The position numbers and the translations under genes are program-made. Positions 27,087 through 36,175 of a DNA stretch of 64,000 bases are shown piece after piece (positions within the stretch are counted from its first letter, which is position 1; each line of letters opens with the position of its first letter). The notes under the pieces are model-generated. The model had not been told where the DNA came from and searched no databases. It was given only the letters and a program-made list of their open reading frames with translations. Source of the DNA: Bacteroidales bacterium (lineage in GTDB: Bacteria; Bacteroidota; Bacteroidia; Bacteroidales; WCHB1-69); contig JAGCUN010000011.1 in assembly GCA_017962845.1 (NCBI GenBank), forward strand, positions 1 to 64,000, written 5' to 3'.

Positions 27087-28214
27087 ATGCAAATTATCGA
27101 AGTGAAAAACAACAGTGATTTGAGAGAGTTTGTACGCTTCCCACGAAGATTGTACCGCGACTGCCCATATTATGTTCCGCCCATTGATGCTCTTGAAATT
27201 AAGGAACTTACACAACATCCCGCCCTTGACTTCTGCACCCGCCGGCTCTGGCTTGCCAAAATCAACGGACAAACGGTCGGAAGGATTGCAGGCATCATCA
27301 ACCACCGCTATAATGAACTCAAACAGCAGAAAAGGATCCGCTTCGGCTGGTTCGATGTGATTGACAATCAGGAAGTCGCTGCCCAACTGCTGGCTACAGT
27401 CGAACAGTGGGGACGCGAAAACGGCCTCGACACCATCGCCGGCCCCTCCCGCTTTTCCAACATGCAGCGACAAGCTATGCTGGTGGATGGCTTTCAACAC
27501 ACCGCTTCTATCGAAGCCGATTACAATTTCGAATACTATCCGCGTTTTGTGGCGAACCTTGGTTTCGAAAAAGAGGTGGACTATATCCAATATAAGGTGA
27601 AGGTGAAAGAAGTGCCCGAAGCCATCGAGCGGCTGGCCACCGTCATCAGCCATAAAAGCAAAGTGAAAGTCCGCCAATATTCCTCCAAAGTGAAACTTAA
27701 AATGATAGGCGAGGAGTTCTTCCGTGTACTGAACGAAAGCTACCAGAATATTTTTAACTTTATTCCTTTAACAGACAAGGAGATACGCTGGGTGGTGGAT
27801 GGCAATTTCGGTATTGCGCTGCCTAACCTTGTCTCGGTGCTGGAAGATGAAACAGGAAAGCTGGTCGGCATCTCGTTCTGCCTCCCCTCGCTCAGTCGCG
27901 CCTTCCAAAAGGCCAATGGACACCTGTTTCCTTTCGGCTGGATGCATGTCGTTCACGACCTGCACCACAACAAAAACGTGGATATGTATCTTACTGGCGT
28001 TCTCCCCGAATATGCCAATAGCGGCGTGCACATTCTCTACCATAAACAACTCAATGAGGCCTTCCTCCATAATGGCTACGAATATGCTTTCACCTCTCAA
28101 CAGTTAGAAGATAATCCTGCGAACCATATCTGGACAAAATATTATGAATCAGAGCCTTTCTGTAGAAGAAGGTGCTATAAAAAAGAGATTTTACCCCCCG
28201 GCAATCATGAGTGA
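27087..28214 (+). CDS. GNAT-fold acyltransferase-like protein, candidate bacterial ceramide synthase
   Basis: A 375-residue protein. The opening FVRFPRRLYRDCPYYVPPID (15-34) and WLAKINGQTVGRIAGIINHR (about 54-73) are typical of a long GNAT-like family. GPSRFSNMQRQAMLVDGFQH follows at about 118-137, then a second GNAT-like half after residue 200. This family includes the N-acyltransferase now assigned as bacterial ceramide synthase in Caulobacter. That assignment here comes from recalled family resemblance and the adjacent SDR gene, not from a search. The stop codon overlaps the SDR start by 8 bases. Other long GNAT-like proteins with unknown substrates are an alternative. Confidence 0.6.
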   Translation: MQIIEVKNNSDLREFVRFPRRLYRDCPYYVPPIDALEIKELTQHPALDFCTRRLWLAKINGQTVGRIAGIINHRYNELKQQKRIRFGWFDVIDNQEVAAQLLATVEQWGRENGLDTIAGPSRFSNMQRQAMLVDGFQHTASIEADYNFEYYPRFVANLGFEKEVDYIQYKVKVKEVPEAIERLATVISHKSKVKVRQYSSKVKLKMIGEEFFRVLNESYQNIFNFIPLTDKEIRWVVDGNFGIALPNLVSVLEDETGKLVGISFCLPSLSRAFQKANGHLFPFGWMHVVHDLHHNKNVDMYLTGVLPEYANSGVHILYHKQLNEAFLHNGYEYAFTSQQLEDNPANHIWTKYYESEPFCRRRCYKKEILPPGNHE

Positions 28215-28989
28215 GAAGGGTTATGCAGTGGTAACAGGCGCCTCCCGCGGGCTCGGCAAAGCCTTTGCTGAAGAGCTGGCAAAATGCGGCTTTAATCTGG
28301 TTTTGATCAGCACCAATGACCAAATTTTAGCACAGTGTCAATCCATTAAAAATCAGTATCACGTTGATTGTCAGTATATCATTGCCGATTTAACCAACCA
28401 TGATAGTCTGCTGAAGGTCGCTGAAGAGTTGAACGAAAAGTATGAGGTTTTCTTTTTAGTCAATAATGCCGGATTGGGCGGCTCACAGAGGTTTGCGGAA
28501 GCCGATATCGCCTATTATGAGAAGATACTCGATTTGAATGTGAGGGCCACGGCGGTGTTGACGAAATTATTGATAAATAATTTGTTGAGACAGCAGAAGA
28601 GCTATGTTCTCAATGTTGCCAGCATGGCGGCTCTGTCTCCCATCGGCTATAAATTGGCTTATCCTGCCAGCAAAGCCTTCGTTTATAGTTTTTCGCTCTC
28701 GTTGAGGGAGGAATTCCGGAGTACACCCCTCTCTGTTTCAGTGGTTTGTCCGGGTGCGATGGCGACAAGTCCCTCCATCACGGCGCGCATCGAACAACAA
28801 GGTTTCTTCGGCAGGCTCACCCTCGTCGCCCCCGAAAAGGTAGCGCGGAAGGCCGTGCGTCAAACCCTAAAGGGGAGAAAGGAAATCCTCGTCAATCCGC
28901 TGAGTGTCATTTTCTCTAAACTCACCCCCAACGATATCAAAACGCCGCTGCTCACCCGCATCGTGCGGAGAGAAACCGAAAAAGTCTGA
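28207..28989 (+). CDS. Short-chain dehydrogenase/reductase, candidate 3-ketosphinganine reductase
   Basis: A 260-residue classical SDR. The cofactor loop is TGASRGLGKAFAEEL at about 10-24, then NNAGLGG at about 88-94, the catalytic Ser in VASMAALSP at about 139, and YPASKAF with Tyr and Lys at about 155-161. PGAMATS follows at about 183-189. The lack of an acidic residue after strand 2 (VLISTND) is compatible with NADPH. The ATG at 28207 overlaps the GNAT gene end, and a longer in-frame extension is ignored. A ceramide-pathway role is inferred from the pairing; no serine palmitoyltransferase gene is in the window. Confidence 0.85.
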   Translation: MSEKGYAVVTGASRGLGKAFAEELAKCGFNLVLISTNDQILAQCQSIKNQYHVDCQYIIADLTNHDSLLKVAEELNEKYEVFFLVNNAGLGGSQRFAEADIAYYEKILDLNVRATAVLTKLLINNLLRQQKSYVLNVASMAALSPIGYKLAYPASKAFVYSFSLSLREEFRSTPLSVSVVCPGAMATSPSITARIEQQGFFGRLTLVAPEKVARKAVRQTLKGRKEILVNPLSVIFSKLTPNDIKTPLLTRIVRRETEKV

Positions 28990-28990
28990 G

Positions 28991-30079
28991 CTATCCTCTG
29001 TTTAGCTTCATCGCCGCCAACACCTGTTGCTCCAGCAGCTCCTCATCCCACAACAGTTTTACCCGTACCGGCAGCGCAAACAACGGCATTCCTGCCACCA
29101 AATCCCACAAGGACGTCCCATAGAGCCGGGCGGCATCTTTTTCTGTGGTGAAAAATGCAGTTTTTGGGGTAGAAGATGCTAATTTTTGGCAGAGTCTAAC
29201 GATTTCTTTTTCACAAAACCGATGATGGTCGCTAAATGTAATGCTTTTTACATCAGTATATTGTGAGGTTAAATGGCGAATGAGCGTTTCGGGATGAGCA
29301 ATTCCGGTAAAGAGAAGGATGTGACTTTTGGCATCCAGCTCCATCTGGCGGGCAGATTCCGTCAAGGGAAGGGGAGAATCGTACTGCAAGGTACTGAAAT
29401 AGCAGTGCTGGTGCGGCTGCAAGTGTAGTCTGTTTCGGATACTTTCTGCTTTTTTTGTGCTCAAGGTGGGGGGACACTTGGTCACGATGATGCTGTCGGC
29501 CTCTTTCGCCGCACAACTGAACTCTCGCAGGTTGCCAGCCGGCAGGGGGAAGTCGGCAGGGTAGGGGGCGGCGTAGTCGGTGAGCAGCAACTGCAGGTGG
29601 GCTTTCACCGCAAGGTGTTGGTAGGCGTCGTCCAGCAGAATCACCTCCGGCGGGGTGGCTTCCTGTAGCAGGCGTTCAATGCCCTCTTTGCGCGATTCGC
29701 AAACCGCCACTTTCACCTCCGGATACTTCTGGTGCATCTGCATCGGCTCGTCACCAATCAATTCCGCTGTGCTGGACGAATCTGCCAAAATATAGCCAAT
29801 GCTCTTCCTTTTATACCCTCTGCTCAAGGTCGCAACTCGGAAAGAATCTTGCAGCATCCTGATCAGATATTCGGTGTGCGGCGTTTTTCCGGTACCGCCT
29901 ACCGCGAGGTTGCCGATGCTAATAATTGGCACATTTGTAGGGGTGAACCGCAGTTTCTTTTTATTGTATAACTTTCTGCGTAATAAGGCTATAGCACCAT
30001 AAATGGCGCCGATAGGGGAGAGCAATATCAGTCGCAGTGTTTTCAAATCAGAACTGGTTAATCCAATCGGCCACCTCAT
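28991..30079 (-). CDS. lpxK: Tetraacyldisaccharide 4'-kinase (lipid A)
   Basis: A 362-residue LpxK that phosphorylates the 4' position of the lipid A disaccharide at the inner membrane. An N-terminal hydrophobic helix is followed by the P-loop GNLAVGGTGKTPHTEYL at about 56-72. LSRGYKRKS follows at about 84-92 and LLDDAYQHL at about 149-157, the DDxxQ metal/substrate motif of the family. It overlaps the glycosyltransferase gene by 32 bases, so the two are translated from one message. It converges on the SDR gene with 1 base between stops and no visible terminator. Confidence 0.95.
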   Translation of the reverse strand: MRWPIGLTSSDLKTLRLILLSPIGAIYGAIALLRRKLYNKKKLRFTPTNVPIISIGNLAVGGTGKTPHTEYLIRMLQDSFRVATLSRGYKRKSIGYILADSSSTAELIGDEPMQMHQKYPEVKVAVCESRKEGIERLLQEATPPEVILLDDAYQHLAVKAHLQLLLTDYAAPYPADFPLPAGNLREFSCAAKEADSIIVTKCPPTLSTKKAESIRNRLHLQPHQHCYFSTLQYDSPLPLTESARQMELDAKSHILLFTGIAHPETLIRHLTSQYTDVKSITFSDHHRFCEKEIVRLCQKLASSTPKTAFFTTEKDAARLYGTSLWDLVAGMPLFALPVRVKLLWDEELLEQQVLAAMKLNRG

Positions 30080-31055
30080 ACGAGGAGATGAGGTTCATGC
30101 ACTTGAAATGTTTGTGTGGACATTTGTTGAATCCGAGTTTGGAGCAGGGCCGGCATTTCAGATAGGGGATTTCAAAAATCCGGCATTCGGGCGCTCCGGG
30201 AGCAGTATAGGGGTACATGCCTAATTCGGGTACAGTGTTGCCCCACAGCGAGGTGATGGGCTTGTGTAAGGCAGCGGCGATGTGCATCAGCCCCGTGTCG
30301 CCGGTCAGCACACAGTCGCTCTGCTCGATGATGGAAGCGGAGGTGTTGAGGTTGTACTCCCCGCAGAGATTCAGCGCCTTACCGTTCATCTGCCCGGCGA
30401 TTTCATCCCCTAAGGCACGATCCTGCTTGTCACCCAACAGCACCATCGGCTTGAACAGCAGATTGCCAATCTCTATGATTTTGGTCACGGGAATCTTCTT
30501 GGTGGCGTGTTTCGCACCGATGGCCACGGCAATGTAGCCGTCTTCAAAACCCGCCGGCAGATCCTGCACGTCAAATCGGTCGCTCTCGGGAATGAAATAG
30601 TCTAACCCTTTCCCGTCGTTAACCACTCCAAGGCGCTCTACTGCATTAAAATACCGGTCCACAATGTGAACGGCGGGCAGGAAGTTGATTTTCGTGCGCA
30701 CATAAAACGCCTTCTTGATGTTGCATTTCGGAAACGAGCTGTGCGGACAATGCAACTGACGGGCAATCTTCCTCGAACGATGACTTTTCTGCAAATCTAC
30801 CACAAAGTCAAACTGTTCATTTTTAAGTGATTCCAACAAAGTGGAACCTCCCTTCTCATAGAGGTGAACTTGGTCGATATACGGATTGTTGTTCACCAAA
30901 ATCTCATTCCCCTTTCTCACTAAGAAATGTACAGATACACCCGGAATCTGCTGCTTTATGGCACGGACTACCGGTGTGGTGAGCACAATGTCTCCAATAG
31001 AACTGAATCGGATAATGAGGATTTTTTGGGGCGACGGAGGTTGTTGATCGTTCAT
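30048..31055 (-). CDS. Glycosyltransferase family 9 (heptosyltransferase-like)
   Basis: A 335-residue GT9 protein. It begins with the family motif ILIIRFSSIGDIVLTTPVVR (about 12-31), and the C-terminal nucleotide-sugar region has LTGDTGLMHIAAAL (about 249-262) followed by SLWGNTVPELGMYPY. It would add a sugar to the LPS inner core in the cytoplasm. The ATG at 31055 lies 1 base after the acyltransferase stop. A longer open frame upstream only overlaps that gene. The C-terminus has several Cys residues (YLKCRPCSKLG...KCPHKHFKC), usual in Bacteroidota members. Confidence 0.9.
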   Translation of the reverse strand: MNDQQPPSPQKILIIRFSSIGDIVLTTPVVRAIKQQIPGVSVHFLVRKGNEILVNNNPYIDQVHLYEKGGSTLLESLKNEQFDFVVDLQKSHRSRKIARQLHCPHSSFPKCNIKKAFYVRTKINFLPAVHIVDRYFNAVERLGVVNDGKGLDYFIPESDRFDVQDLPAGFEDGYIAVAIGAKHATKKIPVTKIIEIGNLLFKPMVLLGDKQDRALGDEIAGQMNGKALNLCGEYNLNTSASIIEQSDCVLTGDTGLMHIAAALHKPITSLWGNTVPELGMYPYTAPGAPECRIFEIPYLKCRPCSKLGFNKCPHKHFKCMNLISSYEVADWINQF

Positions 31056-31056
31056 A

Positions 31057-32214
31057 TTACCAATCGTTTTCTTCAATAGGAATGATGTTCCCGCCAATTT
31101 TAGTCTTGACAGGATTGGCATAGATGTTGAGCAGATAATTCTCCATTTTTTCTGCACTAACATCTTCAATGATAGATTGTTTGTGGATATATTGCAGGAA
31201 CTCTTCTTTCTGTTTTTCAGTGTAATACTCTGCAAATTTGTTGCATTGTTCAAGGCAGTCGTAGGCAATGTAGTTGGTGGCATACAGGTGGTAGTTAGAG
31301 TAGATTTGTTGGTCAATGATCCGCGCTACAGCCGTCAGCTTGTCGTTTTTGCGCATGCTGCGGTCAATTTGGGCAATTTCATCGTTGATGGGCTGCCCGA
31401 TGACCAAGTGGACTTCCCCTTTGAATCCGAAAATACCCTGGCAGATACTGTTGAAGTCCTCTCCCGGTTTCTTGACATACTTTTCTTTCTCAGAAAGGGC
31501 CAGCTCTCTGGCTTTCAGTTGGTCACAGGGTTCATATTCGTAGGAAACGGTAAGCGGAGTGAGGTTCATCTCCTGCAGAATATCCAATACGTCACGATTT
31601 TCGTCGTAATAGGCCAGCATCTTGAGCAGCCCCTGCTGCGTAAGGTCGATACCGTTTTTGGTTCTGCCGTTCCGTTGCGCAATCCATACCGACTCCTTCT
31701 CCACCGTCATGCCCTGATGGATGTACTCCGACAGCTCTTTTGAGTTGAGCAGCTTTTCGCGCAGTGAAGCCCCACTCCTTTTTACCAGAAACATCTTGTT
31801 GGCCTTGGCAATCGTGAGGAAAAGAGGTTCGGGCACAAGGTTGTCACCGATGGCAATCTTCGATGAGTTGACTTTGTTTTGAAAGAAATAAAGCTGCAAG
31901 TAGGCCGAATCCATGATGATATCACGGTGATTGGCAATGTATAGGTAGGATTGTTTAGGGTCGATGTTTTCCAGTCCGCTGAAAACCACTTTCGTGGTGG
32001 TGCGATCAGAAAAATTCTTCAAAAACTGTCCCAATGCCCCTTTCTGAAAGTCGTACAACGTTTTGAAGCTCTGTTTTTTAAGGTCTTCTACGGAAAGTCC
32101 GAAACCATATTGATGGATGACACGAACCACTCGCTCGTCGCTGAAAATTTCTTGGATGGCAGCGGGAAGTTCCTGCTGATTGAAATGTCGGATGGAATCG
32201 AACTTATCGGTCAT
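31057..32214 (-). CDS. Glycerol-3-phosphate/1-acylglycerol-3-phosphate acyltransferase-like protein
   Basis: A 385-residue protein with a PlsC-type domain. The acyltransferase block I is YIANHRDIIMDSAYL at about 92-106, block II is NKMFLVKRSG at about 138-147, and a block III-like region is ESVWIAQRNGRTK at about 174-186. The His-Asp spacing (H-x5-D) is one residue longer than the standard HX4D, as often seen in the Bacteroidota group. It is the first gene of a three-gene operon with the GT9 and lpxK genes, with a TATCTTTG box 24 bases upstream. Phospholipid versus lipid A substrate cannot be told. Confidence 0.8.
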   Translation of the reverse strand: MTDKFDSIRHFNQQELPAAIQEIFSDERVVRVIHQYGFGLSVEDLKKQSFKTLYDFQKGALGQFLKNFSDRTTTKVVFSGLENIDPKQSYLYIANHRDIIMDSAYLQLYFFQNKVNSSKIAIGDNLVPEPLFLTIAKANKMFLVKRSGASLREKLLNSKELSEYIHQGMTVEKESVWIAQRNGRTKNGIDLTQQGLLKMLAYYDENRDVLDILQEMNLTPLTVSYEYEPCDQLKARELALSEKEKYVKKPGEDFNSICQGIFGFKGEVHLVIGQPINDEIAQIDRSMRKNDKLTAVARIIDQQIYSNYHLYATNYIAYDCLEQCNKFAEYYTEKQKEEFLQYIHKQSIIEDVSAEKMENYLLNIYANPVKTKIGGNIIPIEENDW

Positions 32215-32237
32215 ACTATGCTCCCTAATTTCGGGTG

Positions 32238-32245
32238 CAAAGATA
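32238..32245 (-). promoter_or_regulatory. -7 box of the acyltransferase-GT9-lpxK operon
   Basis: TATCTTTG on the minus strand is a perfect TAnnTTTG, 24 bases before the acyltransferase ATG. It indicates that this operon has its own promoter and does not depend only on read-through from the sigma gene pair. Confidence 0.6.
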
Positions 32246-32270
32246 CAACTTTTTTTATTTAATCGTAGCC

Positions 32271-32777
32271 CTAAAATTCGTTTGAAGAAATGGTGTCGGT
32301 GTTGATTTCAAAAATGCGGGTGATGCGCTCTCTTCTCACGGGCTTTTGGGTGGGTTTTGGCTTCTTCGATACCGTGTCGGATGAGGGCATTCCCTCTGAC
32401 GTGGCCTCAGCTTTCGGTGTTGCACCACCATTGTGGTTGATGGTCTGAGTGGAAGTGTTTTCTGTCTGCATTTCCTTCACCTCTTCTGCAACGAGTTGGT
32501 CGGCTTCAAGCAGACTGTCCTGCCCCATAACAATTTCTGTATCAGGTTTGTCCTGCGAAGGCGTTGTGGACTGCTGCAGCTCACCGCCCGACAATCTCAC
32601 CGCCACATAAACGCCGACCGCTACCACTATTACGGCCGCCCCAATAAGCAGGCCGTGCTTGAGCGCAAAACCGCTCTTCCACCCCGCTTTTTGGGTGAAA
32701 CTCTGCCAGTTTTTAGCAGAATATGAGTACTCTTTGGAGTTGACTTTTTCTTTGATAAGTTGGTCGAAATCAGACAT
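32271..32777 (-). CDS. Putative anti-sigma factor (single-pass membrane protein)
   Basis: A 168-residue protein. A charged cytoplasmic N-terminus of about 40 residues (DFDQLIKEKVNSKEYSYS) is followed by one transmembrane helix (HGLLIGAAVIVVAVGVYVAV, about 41-60). A low-complexity Ser/Thr/Glu/Lys region follows. The gene starts 1 base after the sigma-70 gene, which is the usual place and topology for an anti-sigma factor. It has no zinc-binding anti-sigma motif (no HxxxCxxC), so the role is inferred from context alone. Confidence 0.55.
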   Translation of the reverse strand: MSDFDQLIKEKVNSKEYSYSAKNWQSFTQKAGWKSGFALKHGLLIGAAVIVVAVGVYVAVRLSGGELQQSTTPSQDKPDTEIVMGQDSLLEADQLVAEEVKEMQTENTSTQTINHNGGATPKAEATSEGMPSSDTVSKKPKPTQKPVRRERITRIFEINTDTISSNEF

Positions 32778-32778
32778 T

Positions 32779-33339
32779 TTAGTGGTTTCTTTCGGTGATG
32801 AGTTCTTTTAATTTATTGCGGGCAAAATTGAGATGCCAATGTGAGGTTCCTTCTTTCATGTTGAGCATTTTGGCGATTTCAGCGTGGGGGTACTCTTCGA
32901 AGACGTACAGGTTGAACACGTTTCTGGAAGTAGGGGGCAGCTGCTGGATGAGTTCGAGGAGTTCGTCAGTGCCGATTTTCGCTAGCGCTTCGTTTTCGGT
33001 CGGCGAGGGTTGGAAGTTCTCGGGCAGTTCGTCGAGGGAGGTCGAGGGAGTGAGTGTCTTGTATTTGCGTTGGTAGTCGATGGCAGTGTTGATGATGACT
33101 TTCTTAAACCAGGCGTCGAAAGACCCGCTTTCCTCATATTTCCCAATCTGTGTGAAGACCTTCAGAAACCCTTCATTCAACATGTCTTCCGCCTCTTCTC
33201 TGTCCTTGGCATATCGCATGCAGATGGACATCGCCGTGCCAAAAAACAGTTTGAAAAACTGGTGCTGTGCCCTTCTTTTCCCGGCTTTGCATCCAGCAAT
33301 CACTGCTTTGAGCTGGTCTTCTGTGGAGTGTTTCGACAT
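32779..33339 (-). CDS. ECF-type RNA polymerase sigma-70 factor
   Basis: A 186-residue sigma factor with region 2 (FFKLFFGTAMSICMRYAKDR then EEAEDMLNEGFLKVFTQIGK, about 28-67, the -10 recognition and core-binding helix) and region 4 (LPPTSRNVFNLYVFEEYPHA, then EIAKMLNMKEGTSHWHLNFA, about 134-173). Regions 1 and 3 are missing, as in ECF factors. It lies 50 bases after lptD and 1 base before a putative anti-sigma gene. Its regulon is unknown, but the surrounding LPS genes make an envelope role plausible. Confidence 0.92.
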   Translation of the reverse strand: MSKHSTEDQLKAVIAGCKAGKRRAQHQFFKLFFGTAMSICMRYAKDREEAEDMLNEGFLKVFTQIGKYEESGSFDAWFKKVIINTAIDYQRKYKTLTPSTSLDELPENFQPSPTENEALAKIGTDELLELIQQLPPTSRNVFNLYVFEEYPHAEIAKMLNMKEGTSHWHLNFARNKLKELITERNH

Positions 33340-33389
33340 GATTTAAAACGGAAGTTATCTTGAAAGTCTTGGGTGGTGATGATGATTTT

Positions 33390-36095
33390 TTATAAATTTT
33401 CTCTAAAGTCGCGTTTCAAAGGTATCTTAAGATCTTGCAGGACAGATGCTTTCACGTTGAGGGTGAAGCTGAAACCTCGTCTGTAGCCGAAGGGAATCCA
33501 GTTGAACCGCATCTCCCAGCAGTGCAGGTCGCGGTAGATGTCAATGGAGGTGTAGGAGAATTTTTTCTGCTGAAAGTCGTAGCCGGTGGTGAAGCCCACT
33601 TTCCATTTTTTGGTAACGTTGAAGTCCCCGCTGATGTTCAACGTCTGAACAATTCTGCCCGTATGAGCCTTCAGCGCATCTTCTTCCGTTATGTTGTATA
33701 GCGAGTAAAAAGTCGGGTTCATGTAGTGGTAAACATTGTCTTTGACAGTATAAGCGAAGGTGTAGCTGAGTGTGATGGACCATGGGTTGTTGAAGTCGGG
33801 CCGTTTGGAAGGCATTCCCAGCGTGTTTTCGGTGAAAAGCTGCTCCTGTTCAGGGGCTTCCTCTTCTTTTTTCTTCTCCTTTTTCCCTTTGAAGTAGTCG
33901 TTGTTGATGGTCCAGTTCAAGCTGAGGCTGAGGTCGGAGTTGGAGAATCGCATCAGCCGATGGTTCTCTTTCCATTCTGTGCGGTTGATGCGGATACCCC
34001 GTTCGTTGTAGCAGTAAGGGTCGAAAGCTACGCTGAAGGTGATATAAAGCTGCTTGAACAGGGTGGTACGCCCCGAAATGGTGAGCGGCGACCACCGCAA
34101 CGAGTCAGCAGCGAAGTTGTAGTAGCATCCAACCGTCAGATTATCAAGCAACACGACTTTTTTCATCCCGGTAATGGTGTCCTTGCGCGAACGAACCTTC
34201 ATCTCCACATTGTTGGCGATGTTGAGGCTTGCGATGGCAGATGTGTGGTTGCTCACCCCACCAAATAATGAGTTGGAAAAGTAGGAATATGATACATACT
34301 CTCCCGTCAACGGATCGAAATATTTGCCAAAGGTGTTGCCACTTAGGTTAGGCGAGTAGGTGAAACTTAAAACGGGCGACATTACATGTCGCAACGCAGG
34401 GCCTTTCTCCTTTTTCGACTGGTACAAGAAATAGATTTTGGTGGTGAGGGAGGTGGACACGCTGATGTCGTGCAGCGCGTAGAAATTGCGCTCCATCACT
34501 CGGTTGACATAATAGGTGGACACATCCTCTTGTACAATGGAATCGAACTGCTGGATTTCACGCTGGAGGTACCATTTCTCTGTGAAGTTGATGGTGGTGT
34601 TCCAGTTGATGAGCTTCGCAATTTTGATAGGGATAGTGATGGGGATGGAGTGCCGCATGCCCAATTGCAATTTCTCCCACGTTTCAGGTCTTAATATCAG
34701 TGAGTCCTGTGTGTTGAGCTGGTTGGTGAACTGTGAAGTCCATTTCATCGAAATGTTGTCATACCATTTCAATTTCGACTTGTTTTTCTTGCGGAAAGGG
34801 TAGAACTGGTTGACCGACATGCTCACATCGGGGAGGGCGAGGTTCACCTGACCGGTTTTGGTGCTTTGGGTATAAGAGGCGGTCATATCCACAAAAAACA
34901 CTCCCTTGGCACTGGTCGAGAGGTTGAGTTTGGAGGTGTATTGGTTGGAAAGATAGTCTTCTACACTGGAGAGGTTGTATTTGTTGAAAGTGCTGCTCAC
35001 AATATCAACATGAGCCGAAAATCGGGTGGTGGGGTGTGACTTGGCATCCTGTTTGTGTTGCCAGAAAATTTTGAAGTCGTTGGTTCTGTATCGGGAGTTG
35101 TCGAGCTTCTCGCCAAAGTAGTTTTGGGCAAAACTGAGGTTGATGTTGCCAGCGCACTTGTATCGCACCACGTAGTTGGAGCGCAGTTTCACCGCCCAGC
35201 TGCCGTTGGTGTAGATGTCACCGGCCAGCACCAGGTCGATGTTGTCGCTAATGCCGAAATAGTAGCCGAAATTCTCCAAATAGAATCCACGGTTGGAAGT
35301 CTCGCCAATGGTGGGCATGAGGATGCCGGAGCGCCGCCCTTTTTTGATGGGGAAGTAGCCGAATGGGATGGCGATGAAGGTCGGCACACCGCCGAAACTC
35401 AAGTAGGCCGGCCCCGTCACTATCTTGTCGTCAGGAATCACTTTCGCCTTGGTGAAGGCAATCTCGAAATGCGGATGGTCCAACTCGCAAGTGGTGTATT
35501 TGCCCCTGCGGATGAACGAGGTGTTGTCATCCAACTTCTTGATTTTTTCACCATGAATATAACCCTCCCCTTCCACCGTGATGACATGACTGATGATGCC
35601 CTTGGTGGTCTGAAAGTTATATTTGATTTCATGGGCCTTGAAAAAGGTCTCCCCCTGCTTGAAGGTAGGATAGCCGTGCATGTTGCCCGCCGAATCGGCT
35701 ATGCCAGTGGCATACAATTCCTGGTCTTCAAAACCCATCTGAATGAAGTCGGCCCGCAACTCGATGTCGTCATAGTACACCACAGCATTCCCAAAAAGGT
35801 AGGTAACGCGGTTTTTCAGATCCACTACGATGGAGTCTTGCGCCTCGTAAGTGACTCTTTTTTCGATGGCATCGCGTGAAATTTTCTTATAAACGGTGTC
35901 GGAATCGCGCAAAACAGCCGAGTCTGAAGGCTCGGAAAATGCGAGACTGTCAGTGTCAACCAGTACACTCAAAGTGCTGTCAGACGGCTCAGAAAGGGTT
36001 TCCTGTGCGGATAAAAGACAGGGTAAAGCACTGACAATCATTGCGATAAAAAACCGCAATATAAATAACAATCGACCGTTGATTATTAATGGCAT
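33390..36095 (-). CDS. lptD: LptD-like LPS-assembly outer-membrane protein
   Basis: A 901-residue protein with a signal peptide (about 1-30, ending LLSAQ). An OstA/LptA-like beta-jellyroll follows at about 75-200 (NRVTYLFGNAVVYYDDIELR then ADFIQM). The LptD barrel follows, with the conserved FGYFPIKKGRRSGILMPTIG at about 244-263 and many aromatic beta-strands to the end. It inserts LPS into the outer leaflet together with LptE. The canonical cysteines of the E. coli protein are not obvious. It is divergent from the amidase gene by 80 bases. Confidence 0.9.
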   Translation of the reverse strand: MPLIINGRLLFILRFFIAMIVSALPCLLSAQETLSEPSDSTLSVLVDTDSLAFSEPSDSAVLRDSDTVYKKISRDAIEKRVTYEAQDSIVVDLKNRVTYLFGNAVVYYDDIELRADFIQMGFEDQELYATGIADSAGNMHGYPTFKQGETFFKAHEIKYNFQTTKGIISHVITVEGEGYIHGEKIKKLDDNTSFIRRGKYTTCELDHPHFEIAFTKAKVIPDDKIVTGPAYLSFGGVPTFIAIPFGYFPIKKGRRSGILMPTIGETSNRGFYLENFGYYFGISDNIDLVLAGDIYTNGSWAVKLRSNYVVRYKCAGNINLSFAQNYFGEKLDNSRYRTNDFKIFWQHKQDAKSHPTTRFSAHVDIVSSTFNKYNLSSVEDYLSNQYTSKLNLSTSAKGVFFVDMTASYTQSTKTGQVNLALPDVSMSVNQFYPFRKKNKSKLKWYDNISMKWTSQFTNQLNTQDSLILRPETWEKLQLGMRHSIPITIPIKIAKLINWNTTINFTEKWYLQREIQQFDSIVQEDVSTYYVNRVMERNFYALHDISVSTSLTTKIYFLYQSKKEKGPALRHVMSPVLSFTYSPNLSGNTFGKYFDPLTGEYVSYSYFSNSLFGGVSNHTSAIASLNIANNVEMKVRSRKDTITGMKKVVLLDNLTVGCYYNFAADSLRWSPLTISGRTTLFKQLYITFSVAFDPYCYNERGIRINRTEWKENHRLMRFSNSDLSLSLNWTINNDYFKGKKEKKKEEEAPEQEQLFTENTLGMPSKRPDFNNPWSITLSYTFAYTVKDNVYHYMNPTFYSLYNITEEDALKAHTGRIVQTLNISGDFNVTKKWKVGFTTGYDFQQKKFSYTSIDIYRDLHCWEMRFNWIPFGYRRGFSFTLNVKASVLQDLKIPLKRDFRENL

Positions 36096-36124
36096 CAGTG
36101 ACTTTCCGAGTTGTATTTTTATAA

Positions 36125-36132
36125 TATCTTTG
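36125..36132 (+). promoter_or_regulatory. -7 box of the amidase gene
   Basis: TATCTTTG matches TAnnTTTG, 43 bases before the amidase ATG at 36176. Confidence 0.6.
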
Positions 36133-36175
36133 TAACTTTGAAAAAAGCACCAAAATTACACAAATTTTGCCCATT

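Noticed and set aside
31056..31316. N-terminal extension of the GT9 protein to 422 residues
   Set aside because: It shadows the acyltransferase gene; the GT9 family motif starts right after the ATG at 31055.
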